Under the pieces are notes generated by a model. It saw only the letters and a program-made list of their open reading frames with translations, was not told where the DNA came from and made no database searches. Position numbers and translations under genes: made by a program. 32,357 nucleotides of DNA from Hofstenia miamia (Eukaryota > Xenacoelomorpha > Acoela > Hofsteniidae). Shown in pieces: positions 1 through 11,685 of the stretch. The DNA lies in the NCBI GenBank assembly GCA_900660155.1, contig CABFPE010001495.1:1-32357 (forward strand). The letters run 5' to 3'. How positions within the stretch are numbered: the stretch's first letter is position 1; every line of letters begins with the position of its first letter.

Positions 1-201
1 TTGTCTGTAATCAAGAGTCTCATCTTGCTCTCATTGATCCTGAAGTGTTGTCAGATGGCCTCTTGATCCTATACTACCGTCTCTCTGATGCTGAGCGCAA
101 AACGGTCTTCGTCCCCGCCGTCGTGATGCTTCTGGTAGTGATTGACTACCTGCACCTCTTAGATTGGATCTTACTCCTCATCCCAACTCTGGTTTCTCTT
201 T

Positions 202-504
202 TTTGCTCGCCAATGCCGCAGTCTTGTCTCATTAAACTGTCGTCTCAGTTTTTACCACTTCTTCCTGCAGTCTCCTGTTGACTTCATTTTCATTACTGAA
301 ACCTGACTTCATCCTTCTCTTTTTGACAGTGTTGTTTTTCCTAACTCCACACTTAAAGTTCTCTACCGTATGGATCGCTCTAGTGGTCGTCATGGTGGTG
401 TTTTCATTGCCTCACGTCGTCCTAATCTTGACATCCACCCCCTCTCCTTGAGTCTTTTTCCTTTGATTTGTTGCGGCTGTGCTGTTGCTCTCAGTGATCA
501 CTAG
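202..504 (+). pseudogene. Non-LTR retrotransposon (LINE) endonuclease-domain fragment
   Basis: Frame 1 reads as the N-terminal part of a LINE apurinic-type endonuclease. It contains CRSLVSLNCRLSFYHF, then SPVDFIFITET, a TGA where LINEs normally have Trp, LHPSLFDSVVFPNSTLK, and LYRMDRSSGRHGGVFIASRR. In the family, the ITETW Glu is a metal-binding catalytic residue and the DR..GGGV segment follows it. The in-frame TGA (one base from TGG) and the TAG at 502-504 show it is dead. No reverse transcriptase follows; the fragment stops at a junction with the hAT remnant. The frame upstream of 202 is closed. A different frame is open at 3-281 but is not recognisable, so the element may be frameshifted there. 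Confidence 0.75.
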
Positions 505-543
505 GGCAAGGCAAATTTTGACCTAAAAATTTCAATTATAGCG

Positions 544-1167
544 CTAACTATTTGACTTGAAAAACACAATTTCAGCTGTAAAAATAGCATAATGCTTTAC
601 ATTGTAATCGGCAAAATGGCGGTCTTTTCAAGGAGCTTCTGAAGTTTAGAAAAAGAGCGCTCAACAACACTGTCAGATGATGGACATTTCTGCAAATCTC
701 TGTACTCCGAAGGGGTCAAACTTTCAGTAGCGGCAATAATTTCTTGCAGGTCTTCCATTTTGCTCAGTGGACGCTCCATATACGCATTAGTACCTTCCGC
801 ACCAAGTTGATTCTTTAGATCGTTTATCATCGTCGTAAGCTTCTGGTACCCTTCGATAATGGTACAATCTGATCGTTCTAAATCCTTTATCAACACTGGT
901 AGTTGCTTGTAAAGTCGGTAAACCTCCGCAAGTTGGCGTGGTAGTTCTGGAGCAGAAACTGCTGCAACAGCCTTCTTAACAAGCAATCCGCCTCCACCAA
1001 AAGACATAATATTTTTACCGCAATCAAAATTTTCAGCGTACCACAAAGCAGCTTTGACCCATGTTCCCCATCGGGTAACTATGAGTTCAGGCGGATGCCC
1101 AATTTCGTCAAAAGCACTAAGGATGAGGCGGATAGGTGTGCCTGTGGCACAAAACGGAATTTGAAAA
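544..1167 (-). pseudogene. hAT-superfamily transposase C-terminal remnant, frameshifted
   Basis: Reading leftwards, the open frame gives PFCATGTPIRLILSAFDEIG, then VTRWGTWVKAALWYAENF, and ends with CPSSDSVVERSFSKLQKLL. The TRW.TW...L.Y block and the terminal VERSFSKL block are the catalytic-core end and the dimerisation core of hAT-like transposases of the kind common in arthropods and cnidarians. Near 624-628 one base appears to be lost: the natural continuation DRHFADYNVKHYAIF lies in the neighbouring frame and ends at TAG 544-546. A plausible 3' splice site (ATTCAG) at 1168-1173 suggests this was a last exon. Upstream exons are absent, so it is non-functional. Confidence 0.75.
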
Positions 1168-2220
1168 CTGAATGTTGTCTAATTCTAGCTGTTAATAAAA
1201 GAAATTATGCGCAAATACCTAACATTTTTTCATTTCAACACTTATTACATTTACAAGCTATATAAGTGAGATTTACTTTCTATATTTGATCCGTAATAGT
1301 TCTTATTTCAAATAATTTTAATTCATTCTTTCTGTGCATTTGTTCATTACAGTCAACTACTGCACTCTATTCCTATGCAACAAATACCTTCAAACCAACC
1401 CAACCCACCCCTGCAGTCTGACACCCCCTTAGCACAATTTAATTTATAGCAACTGTCTTCCATATAAAAACCATTTCTACAGTTGCATTACAACTTATTT
1501 TATGTTGGATTTTATTACTTCTTTGTTGTAAAGCCACATTCAAAATTTTAAAATCATATTCTAAAGCAAAACATTGAAAAAGGAAAAATTTGCATCTCAA
1601 AAATTAAAAAACTGATGCATGTATAAAATTACAAACACATTTCAGTGTATAAGACACGAACATTGTAATTGTTTTTTTTTGATATTTTGTTGTAACTATT
1701 TGATTATTTCTATTTTTTGCTGGCATTTCAATTTCAGTAAAAACATTTGACGGTAATAAATGTGACATGTTGTCATTATAAGAATAATAAAGCATTAATA
1801 ACATTGTAATTACAAATATATAAATAAAAATTGTTTACAAATGACAATTACAACATAATCAAAAGTAATCAAAGTATAGCTTTGTATGCTAAATTGAAAT
1901 TGTGATATGAAAAGCAAGCTGAAACGTCAAATGCTGTGTAACTTAAATTGTTGTAACATCTAAAAATCTAAAATAGATACATATATACATATAATACATC
2001 ATATCTTCGAAATCTCTTCTGCAACTGCAACATAATATGATTCATGATGATAAGCATAAGTGATGATCTTTGAAACATCTATAAATCTAAAATACAATGT
2101 ATAATATATTTATATAAATGTCTCCAAGCATTAATTCCTGTACACAGCACACAATGCTCTGTAAAGAAAAATGGGAATCATTCAAATGTAATTGTTTGCA
2201 ATATGAACACAGTATAATTT
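1168..2220. other. AT-rich intergenic stretch, no gene seen
   Basis: No reading frame on either strand shows a recognisable domain. The stretch holds A/T runs and TATA-like strings, with one C-rich patch near 1395-1430. I see no tandem repeat or RNA gene. It separates the hAT remnant from the repeat cluster to the right. Confidence 0.6.
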
Positions 2221-2279
2221 ATGATACAAGGTGAAACAAACAATCAACTACACAGCAACAACACAAGATAACAATGTTT

Positions 2280-2594
2280 GGAACAATAATTGAATTTGTT
2301 TTTTGGGGTATTTTAATTTTTTTTTGGGTATTTTGGTTTTTACACAAGAAAACACAATTACAGAACAACACAATAATTATGATGATGAAACAAAAGAAAA
2401 GGGTGATGAATATAGACATTTTACGTCAGAGTTGTCTACAATTGAATTCGACAGGGCTCGTCCTGCATCGCCCTCACTGGTCAGCGAGGTTGTGTTGCAT
2501 TACACCACGAATTCTTTTTTTTTTGGTTTTTTTGTTTTTTTTAATTTTTTTTTAGTTTTTTTGGTTTTTTTACACAAGACAACACAATCACAAC
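2280..2594. repeat. Low-complexity T-rich tracts flanking a unique GC-richer insert
   Basis: Two T-rich tracts (about 2295-2340 and 2512-2572) each run into the same motif, TTTTTACACAAGA followed by A/C-rich sequence. They appear to be diverged copies of the left part of the 283-bp repeat that follows. Between them, 2425-2510 is a more balanced, apparently unique segment. The open frames here are products of the T runs and are not called as genes. Confidence 0.55.
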
Positions 2595-3165
2595 ACAAGA
2601 CAATGATTATAATTATACACAAGACAATGATGATGATGATTATGACTATAGATGATGAAACACAAGACAATGATGAATATAGACATTCATAAGAATGCAT
2701 AGCTGAAACTCAAAAGAGCCAGCAAAACCGGAGTAATCTCAACAGTTGGGGAGAGTATCGGTGCAACCGGAGTAATCTCAACGGTTGTAGTAATAATAAA
2801 TATATGATAATATTAGTATTATTAACAAATCTGCGAAACAATGAACTACAGTGCTGAACCAATCCAAACATGACAATACAAGACAATGATTATAATTATA
2901 CACAAGACAATGATGATGATGATTATGACTATAGATGATGAAACACATGACAATGATGACTATAGGCATTCATAAGAATGCATAGCTGAAACTTAAAAGA
3001 GCCAGCAAAACTGGAGTAATCTCAACAGTTGGGGAGAGTATCGGTGCAACCGGAGTAATCTCAACGGTTGTAGTAATAATAAATATATAATAATAATATT
3101 AGTATATATTAAAAATCTGCGAAACAATGAACTACAGTGCTGAACCAATCCAAACATGACAATAC
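2595..3165. repeat. 283-bp tandem duplication (two copies)
   Basis: The sequence beginning CAATGATTATAATTATACAC at 2601 recurs at 2884, and identity continues to the CATGACAATAC block ending near 3165, giving a period of 283 bp. Each copy contains a GATGATGAT microsatellite and two internal copies of CCGGAGTAATCTCAAC. The second internal copy lies in a small inverted repeat, CAACCG...CGGTTG (2764-2769/2782-2787 and 3047-3052/3065-3070). Copies differ by scattered substitutions and by an indel in an ATA-rich run. No coding function is visible. Confidence 0.9.
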
Positions 3166-3384
3166 TGGTGTACAAAAACATTGATAACAATCTAATCAAA
3201 TGACAATGAATTACATAACAAAAGCAAAAATGCAAATGTTAATGAAAAACACGTGCTCAAAATGTAGAGCAAGTTTGGGGCAAGCATGAAATTGAAAAAA
3301 TTCAAAATTGCCGACCATAATGCAAAATCGGGTACATGAAACAGCAAAAACAAATGTGAAAAAGCAACAAATATACTTAAAAAT

Positions 3385-4104
3385 GATACATGTAATATAT
3401 TAAATAATCAAATTAAATATAAAAATGTAATAAACAAACAAGAGCCGCCAGAAAAACAAAAAAAATACTTGCCAAGTCCAAAAAATTACTAGCAATCGCG
3501 AAAAAGTATGCCGCCAATTTAAGAAACACATCCCAAAGAATTTTCAAAAGGATGCGACAAATATAAACAATTATTTACTAGCCTGTGGGTAAAATTTCAC
3601 TCAGTTGAAAAGGTCAATAGAGTGGGAATTTAAAAAACATCTCCAAGGGCAAAAGATGACAAATTTAAGAAAGATGAGGTGTTTCCCCGTGAACAGGTCT
3701 CAAGGGAAACAATTTACTATAAAAGCGTGAAACATTTTAAAGGAAAAACTGCACAAGATAGTATTAAACATTTAAAATATTCTACATGCAATATATTAAA
3801 TAATCAAATTAAATCAAAATGTAATAAACAAACAAGAGCCGCCAGACAACAAGAAATACTACTTGCACAGTCACAAAAATTACTAGCAATCGCGAAAAAG
3901 TATGCCGCCAATTTAAGAAACACATCCTAAAGAATTTTCAAAAGGATGCGACAAATATAAACAATTATTTACTAGCCTGTGGGTAAAATTGCACTCAGTT
4001 GAAAAGGTCAATAGAGTGGGAATTTAAAAAACATCTCCAAGGGCAAAAGATGACAAATTTAAGAAAGATGAGGTGTTTCCCCGTGAACAGGTCTCAAGGG
4101 AAAC
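3385..4104. repeat. 394-bp-period direct duplication downstream of the Helitron ORF
   Basis: GAGCCGCCAG at 3442 recurs at 3836, and the CCGTGAACAGGTCTCAAGGG block at 3687 recurs at 4081; both give a 394-bp period. Each copy runs from a TAATATATTAAATAATC stretch through AGCAATCGCGAAAAAGTATG to GGTCTCAAGGGAAAC. About 60 bp between the copies is unique. An 83-codon frame at 3679-3930 (+) crosses the junction of copies 1 and 2 and includes QSQKLLAIAKKYAANLR. It may be a decayed coding segment, but I do not recognise it and copy 1 does not keep it open. Confidence 0.88.
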
Positions 4105-4378
4105 AAGAAGAAATCGAAAACATTGCAGAATGGTAATCAACAAAATGGAAAGGACATAATGGAGATCAACAAAAGCTAAATTTTCACTCAGTTGAAAAGG
4201 TCAATAGAGTGCGAATTTAGCTGAGGACATAATGGTAATCAACAAAATGGAAAGGACATAATGGAGATCAACAAAAGCTAAATTTTCACTCAGTTGAAAA
4301 GTCTCAAGGGAAACAAGAAGAAATCGAAAACATTGCAGAATGGTAATCAACAAAATGGTAATCAACAAAATGGTTAAA
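4091..4378. repeat. Nested short direct repeats at the 3' flank of the Helitron ORF
   Basis: GTCTCAAGGGAAACAAGAAG occurs at 4091 and 4301 (210 bp apart). TGGTAATCAACAAAATGG occurs at 4131, 4233 and 4341, with an 18-bp duplication at the last site. TTTTCACTCAGTTGAAAAG recurs within each. The cluster ends about 10 bp before the transposase stop codon (on -). Repeats near termini are common in Helentron-type elements, so this may be the element's 3' subterminal region. No CTRR-ending terminus with a hairpin could be assigned with confidence. Confidence 0.8.
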
Positions 4379-4389
4379 TCAAAATTTAG

Positions 4390-7300
4390 TTAATGCTCAC
4401 GTGGAACAGTGAGTTCTCCACATATAACCATAGTAGCCCCAGCATAGTCTTTCATTAAAATTGAACCAATCTCTGCAGATCTTTGTATATTTGCACGACG
4501 CTCACGAATTACACTCTGCCACTGAAACTCTAAATCTCGTCTTTGCTCAATGTTTTCTCTGGAATCATAGTCTCCCGAAAAACCTGTAATATATGCGTAC
4601 AGAGCCCAAGGACGACGATGGATAGGTCGCGTAAATTCAGCACCATGACCTGAATTGTGCTCATTTAATCTCCGTCTTAAATTACATGTTTCCCCAACAT
4701 ATTTCAACTCGGTGTTTTTTGTACTTACTAACAGATAACAATATCCTGCAGGTTGAGAAGGCAGCTCACGATGGAAAGGATTGAAAATATGGTGTCTCTG
4801 CTCAACAACACGATTAACTGTTTGTTCATTACCTAACACTAAAGGCCGAGCCACCTTAAGCATTACTTCATCTGTATATGTATCCCATTGAGATGTTTTA
4901 GCGGCTAGTGTACTGATGGCTAACAATGTATCCTGCTTAGACCCAACAAATGTTAATCCTTCAAGAAATTTTACTCTTGACAAAACAACAAGCAACTGTT
5001 CTTTCAACCATAGTTTATATTTGGAATTCAATAAGGAAAACTGTGTTGCTATATTTGGGATGGTATCCCCAATTACTTTATGAATAGTAGCAGCAACATA
5101 GTGCTTGAGTGGAAACTGTGTACGTCTTGCAATAGTTTGTCGCCTAATAAGACAAGATCTTGTAGTAATTTTACGAATAACAACTTCTTGACAATTAGCC
5201 AAAATTTCATTATTAATAAGCCTGGTACCAGGTGGCGCAAACTTTACTGTTACAGTACATTCTTGACTATTGAATGACTCAACAACACACAGTTGACCCT
5301 GAGTAAAATGTTTTGTTTGATCATTGTACGTTGCTCTCATTACAACACCTCTATAAATCAACAACTCTTGTTGTTCCAACACACAACGATTTATGAAAGG
5401 AACTATATTATCATCAGGTTCTACCCACACACTACCACCATCTCGACTTATTTCATCAACTGCTTTGGAAGAAAATATTTCATTTTCATTTAAAGTACCC
5501 CGTATATTTCTGTGAAAACTTTCAACAGCTTCTTTTTCAGCACTTTTTTTACCAAACACTCTCAAAATATTGGAATCAGCAAGATCATTCCAAGTTGGGA
5601 CAAAACAACAATTTGATGAAATAACACTGCAAATTTCATTGACTTGATCATTGTTCAAACTACTCATTCGCAAATACTCAATGCATTTTTGCAAATTACT
5701 GTCTAATGCACTGCGGACATAGTGCAATAATTTAAAGACTTTAAAGTTAGTTAACAATAAAGGACTATTCCAAATCAATGAACCATTTACAGGCGGCAGC
5801 TGTTTATGATCACCAGAGGCCAAAACAAGAACACCACCCCACGGTGATTTATTACATTTCACATGCTGCAATACTAGGTTAATAATTTCATACAACTCAG
5901 CACTAATTAATCCGATTTCTTCAATGGCAATTAATTCAAGTCGTTGTACATAAGCAAGTTTTAAAGGATCAGCAATCAAACGACTAATTGTGGATTGTGC
6001 CAAGCCTTGTACAGAAATATTTGGTGATCTTTCATCAACTGGAATTGGAAACAACAAATGAATGTGTGCACCTCCGAATTCAGTAGATTTTTCGCCTGAA
6101 ATAGAAGTAAAGATTGCATTTACACCTCTTGCGACTGCATAAGCAACTGCAGTTTTCAAAACATGAGTTTTACCTGAACCCGGAGGGCCACACAAAATCT
6201 TACCAAACACAAATGTATTTACACCAGATAGAAACTCATCAATTGAATTTTTAAACTCTTTTAAAGCTTCACTTTGCTCAATAAATGACTCAAGTGATTG
6301 ATTGTCAGCACGCTTAATACACGGAGTCCAGCTAATAGCATTACCTTCCAATAAGTCAACTTTACTTGGTATTTCAAAAATATCATTTTTTGACAACAAA
6401 AACTCACACAATGTGTTACGGCGGTCCATCAACAATGTATTTAATTTTTCTGAAGCTTCTTCTTGAAGATTTCTTAACAAAACAACAGGAGTTGCATTAA
6501 AGACCAACTGTTTTTCAACTATTGTACTATAAAACAATTCGAATGCATTTTTGAAAAGTCTATCAAAATTTTTTGAACCACCTGGAGTGAATTTTAACTC
6601 CTCAAGTACATACTTGCGAGTCAATTCATATGGGTCATTAAAGCCAAACCGTTCAAAGGCTTCAATGATTGAGCCACATTCAAATAAATCGATTTCTGTA
6701 ATGTATTCTGTCATACTTAACAAAATATGAATTAAAAAACGTGATGGATTATTTGGCAAAACTCTAGGCAAAACAGGAACAGCACAATCTTTGCCAACAT
6801 CAATAAAGCGATTGACCACAGAAGGGTCATTAATAGAATCAAGTACAAGCGTAATATTGTCAATTACCTGATTTTTGTCAGCATCATCTGAAATTCGGGC
6901 AGAGAGATATGCATCTACCTGCTGAATTGCTGACTCACGGACTTTGATTAAACCACCTTCTCCATCAATCCATGGAGATTGCATATAATCAACTTTTAAA
7001 TGCTTCTCATGTGGACTGATAACAATGTTATTAACTTTCTCAGCTTTTAACTGAGTGCGTGTAAACCAGGCAAAATATTGCTTAGGATTGCCTATGACTG
7101 TCAACTCAGGTGGCCTAATGCCAAATTCAGTGATTTTATCCCGAGAATAATTTGAAACATCCCGATCACTTAAGAGAAGTTTTTGATTGTGATTAAAGCA
7201 TCTATTTTGCGGCAAATTTAGGACGTCTTCTCTAACACGACAAGCTTCTGATTTGACATTACCAGCATTACCAGAAAATTCTTTTTGTCTTAAAACAACA

Positions 7301-10300
7301 ACACCAGGTCTGCACTCCATTGGCAGAGTAGACACATGAATGAACTCAGTATTCTTAACAACATATGGCAAATCAAACAACCACCAGATAGATTCACAAT
7401 TTGACAGTGATCTACCACTTGGACCTTTGTGGACGGCATTATCATTAATTTTGACACCAGTAATTTTATTATTTTTTACAGCATCAACTTCAGCTTCAAT
7501 TTCGTCTTCGGTGAGAGCTTTAAATTTAATTTTAGCACGTTCCTCTACACCTGCAGCATACTTTGCAAGGTAGCGGGCAACATTCACATCACTACAGATA
7601 AGAAGATTGCTACTGCTTAAAGTTAACGCAAACAAAAAAGGATTTGTTGGACAAAAATGTTCATGTCTAGAAGCAGGATAAGTATATTTCCCAGTACGAA
7701 GTTCGGCACAAATTTCATAAAAATCAAAGTCTAGGACCTTAACATCACCAAATTTCGAGTATCGACCGAAATAACCTGCTAAATTGCATTTTACCAAAAG
7801 CTTCCAGACATCATCTGAGTGTTGCAATTCAAACTTTTCAAAAGCATACTCATTTGAATAATAACGTGGAACTCGACACAACTTTTTTACCATCTCTAAT
7901 TTTTTTTGGCAGCGATACCTAGCTTTTTCGCATGAATGTGTTTGAATAGCAGAAACCTTAGAAGTAGAACTAACAAAATCATTATTTCCTACTAAAGGAA
8001 AAATACCCATTTCATGAAATTGATGAAAAACATTATTGACACATGCTGATTGACCAGCAACCTTAAATTTCACCTCGTTTGAATTCTTGTCATTGTTTGC
8101 ACACCAAACAAGAGCATGAATATGAGGTAGATTCCCTTGTGAGTCTTGAAACTCATACCTATACCATAATTTTTTAATTTTACCTAGTGGCTGTTCATCC
8201 GATTTCTCTATAAATTCCATCAAATAATGGGAAGCTCTCTCCCAAGCTAACGTAATCTCAACCATGGCGGACTGTACTTTCATTTTAGTATATTCATCTT
8301 GAGATATATTTAAGATTACATATTGCTCCCAATTTTCATTTGTCCATTTCTTCACAGCTTCAAAAATAGGTTTTATACCAGGATGTTCTGATTGATTGCA
8401 AGTCAAAGTTAAAAAGTAAGTCGGAGATTCATTTGCAATCAAATGTGAAAGTTCATTTACGCATTTTCGCGAGTCTGCTACTTCGAAAGGAAGAATTGCT
8501 TCTTGGTCACCAACCATAACTTGATTTCTGTTATCAGTGACTTCTTCAAACCCTCGAGTTAGAACAATACGAGTTGGTTTACTAGACAAATGTAAATTGA
8601 AAATAACATCAAATGCATACTGAATGTATCTTGGATCAGTGGATGTCAAAAGTTCAGCATTAGCAATACGTGACAGAATTTGTTCTTTAATCCCAGCAAA
8701 ACCTAATTTAGAATTTTCAGAAGTTCTTTTATACAAAAATTTAGGAATTGCACCAGTCACACTTCCGTCATGATTCATGTGCCAAAATATACTCGTAAAG
8801 AGCATTCCTTCAGGATAAACAATTGGAATAGACTTTCCTTTACATGTAGAAACAATGTTTTCAAAAAAACGTCTTGCGGCAATTGTGGAATGAATTTTTT
8901 GTTGCTTACGGAAAAGTAATCCAATGTTTTGATTTAACAGCACATGCCCATCGATATAATTTGTTTTTGCAAAAACTGCAACATCACCAGCATTAGAAAA
9001 GACGAGAGGTTGAAGTTCTTCTTCATCTGTTTCATTGCCATCAATACCTCCGAAAGTCAAAAAATTTTCAAAAGGTTGAGCAGCATTTTCACGTTCCATT
9101 TCCATGTCTGTATCAACAACATCTTCATTTACAACATCTGACAAAATTGAACTTGATGGACGTGGCTGAGTGCGCATATTTTGAATAACAACAGGCCGAG
9201 GTACAACATTCACATGAAACTCACTGCTATATGCAGATAAGATGTCATTACTGTGTTTTCTACACAAACCCGCAAAGCAGTCTTCCCGCGGACAAGAATA
9301 CATCAACTTCAAATTACAAGGAGCATATGGCCCAATGTTTAAATCAGAATCCAATAAACTAGCTTGTATTTCTCGTGAATAACAACATTTTTTGTCTGAA
9401 CAAGCTTTTTCTCGAATTAAATGTATATGATGTACATTACAAGACATAATAGTTTGGCCTCCAATGTAGGACATGTAATTTGATTTTAACTTTTCGAAAC
9501 TAACGTTTTCAACAGCAATATACATAACAATACGCCAATTTCGGCGTGTTATCTCACAGATATCGTTTTCACATTTTACTGGCAGACAACCATGCTTTAA
9601 CTGCCACCATTTTATACATTCAATATCTGAATCTGAATAAACATGTCTATAGTTATTATGAGAATTAGAAATTGATGCAATTGCAAATAATTTTTCGTTG
9701 CAAACAATAGCTTTAGGAAGAGGTGCTGCTCGCCTCATACTTGATACACTCTCAGTAGTGTAAAATACTAAGCAATTTACATTAGTAATATCTGTTTCTG
9801 AAAAATAGTCATTTACAACAATAAATATATTTTCCTGGCGGCGGCATTTTAAAGTGATAGTAAATGGAACAGTACCTAAAATATATGCTACATCCTCAAA
9901 ATGACATGATTGATCAGTAGATGAACTGATGAAAAATTTGCAAATTTGATCAAGGCATTTAAGAGATATATAGTTACCTGCATAATGACGTTTTCTATTA
10001 AAAACGTTTTGATTGAAGTACAATAAAGATGCTTTCAACCAATTTTCAGAAATTTTTTCACTGATTTCTTTGAAAGAAACAAATTTACTTTGAAAAAGTA
10101 CTATGAATAAATTATATAAAAGGTTATACAGAAATGGTTGAGATGAAAACTTAAATTTGGGCTGATACGGCATATTACTAAAACCACAACTATCAAAATT
10201 TGAAACAACAAGTGATGGAAATTCAATAACAATAACAGTGTTTGCATGATTTATGAATGGCGATTGGCTTTCTAATAAATCAGGTTCAATTTGGTTTTCA

Positions 10301-11685
10301 TTAAGAGCAAGATTGTGAGCAGCAGTATCTTCGACAACGTCACTATCATTAAAAGATACCATAGCCTCATTTAAGTTATCACTAGTAGAACGTAAAAATG
10401 ATATATCTATATGAATTTTGACAGTGCAATCATCAGTTGAAAGTACAACAGAGTCGATTAGACAAACACTGTTTGAACCCTCTAATGATGCATTAATGTC
10501 AGTACTTGAAATTATAACATGTGGGTTTATGAAAAAATCAGGTGCATCTTCAGGAAAATCAATTCCTGCACGGGATGCAACATTGTCCACTACATCAGGT
10601 CTATTTTGTAGAATCAAATTTTCTGATAGCATTTGAATATGTGAATGCTTATCAAAGCGCGGCTTGTTTGATAAACTGCATGAACTGAGACCTGAGTAGC
10701 CACCACGTTCCTCATACAATTTCCAGCTGTGTGTGGCATAGCCAACTTTACCCGGATGTAATACATGCGAATGAATTGTAGCTGGACCTAATCGGTCTGC
10801 ATGTGGCGAAGGAATTGTTTCAATAACAGGGTTTCGAGGGACATGAACAATTTTTAAATTTGAACCTTTAGTGTGCATTTTGCAAGTTAGTATACACAAA
10901 CCATGCTCAATATCATAACACAAAGACGGATTAACATGAATTGATCCTAACACCGTTATATTACCCCTGCTCCAATCTTCACGGAGCCCTTGAAAATTTG
11001 CTTGATAGTTAGCTTTAAAATGCTTATAAGAAGGATCAAATTTTGGCAAATAATGACAAAATTGAATTTTACCTGCTCTTTCAATAAATTCATGTTCGCC
11101 CATAGGGCATTTTACTGTTCGTGCTGGGTACTGATTTAAACATTTAACAAAATCGGCGGCTTTATAAGTACCCATTAATGCTTTAAAATTGATAATATCC
11201 TTTGTGACATCAATAAATATAGGCGGAGTGCTTAAACATTCCTTAATGCAATTCGGCAGCTGAAAATTAATATGTTGCCAATTTAACCGCAGAGTTGCAG
11301 GAATACATTGCCAAAATTTTTTGGCTAAATTTTCAGACAAATTTTCGCAACATTTAAAAAGAAATGTGTACAGTGCAGAGCACCATCCGACATTCCAATT
11401 GCATTGTTTGGTTTGAACGAAGGCAGCACAAAATTCACATAAACTTATAGAAGTCATACCATGCAGATCCTTTGCTTTAAATGCAAGACAGTGATGAAAT
11501 ACTACGGACTCGATTTGCACCTCTTGAAGTGAAACATGCGCACGTCGACATCCATAACAATCATCAACATTAGAAGGAATATCAGTCACAACACATAATG
11601 GTTCAACATCCTAATAATTAAGATCAGAAAAAATAAACAATGAATTCCTTAATAAATAGCAATAATTACATACCAAATTATACAT
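4390..11685 (-). CDS. Helentron/HLE2-type Rep-helicase transposase with C-terminal GIY-YIG nuclease
   Basis: Rolling-circle transposase. One frame is open from 11610 to the TAA at 4390-4392 (residues here count from codon 11587-11589). In order: Cys/His-rich N-terminus (CYGC at 11-14, CEFC near 51); Helentron-type block GMLF..IFW...DGS..GAIP before the nuclease; Rep motif YFLTLTC 1058-1064; HUH motif LPHIHALVW with H1156/H1158; paired tyrosines YLAKY, Y1340 and Y1344; RPPEL 1492-1496; PIF1-like helicase with Walker A GPPGSGKT (K1807), IEEIG (E1890/E1891), GDHKQLPPV 1926-1934, TIHKVIGDT 2168-2176 and QLLVVLSRV (R2205). GIY-YIG follows: GYCYLL 2282, YVGE 2297-2300, LRRRLNEHN and LEFQWQ (E2354). 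All catalytic residues look intact. The open frame has no upstream ATG. A GTATGT donor and TTATTAG acceptor would join ATG 11683-11685 in phase, giving about 2410 aa. Helentrons usually carry an AP-type endonuclease, so GIY-YIG is unusual. Confidence 0.93.
11611..11673 (-). other. Predicted 63-nt intron in the Helitron transposase gene
   Basis: On the minus strand, AATTTG is followed by the donor GTATGTAAT at 11673. The intron then has a T-rich tract (TTTATTTTTTCTG) and ends in the acceptor AATTATTAG at 11611. Removing it joins ATG TAT AAT TTG to GAT GTT GAA in phase 0. The intron supplies the in-frame TAG (11611-11613) that otherwise closes the frame, and the upstream exon supplies the only nearby in-frame ATG. 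This is an inference from consensus and phase, without transcript data. Confidence 0.6.

Noticed and set aside
2219..2692. Overlapping frames on both strands rich in Phe/Ile or Lys/Thr
   Set aside because: They are translations of T runs and a GATGAT microsatellite.
7340..7620. Plus-strand frames within the transposase region (also 5080-5493, 8944-9141, 10418-10636)
   Set aside because: All are antisense to the long transposase frame and have no recognisable motifs.
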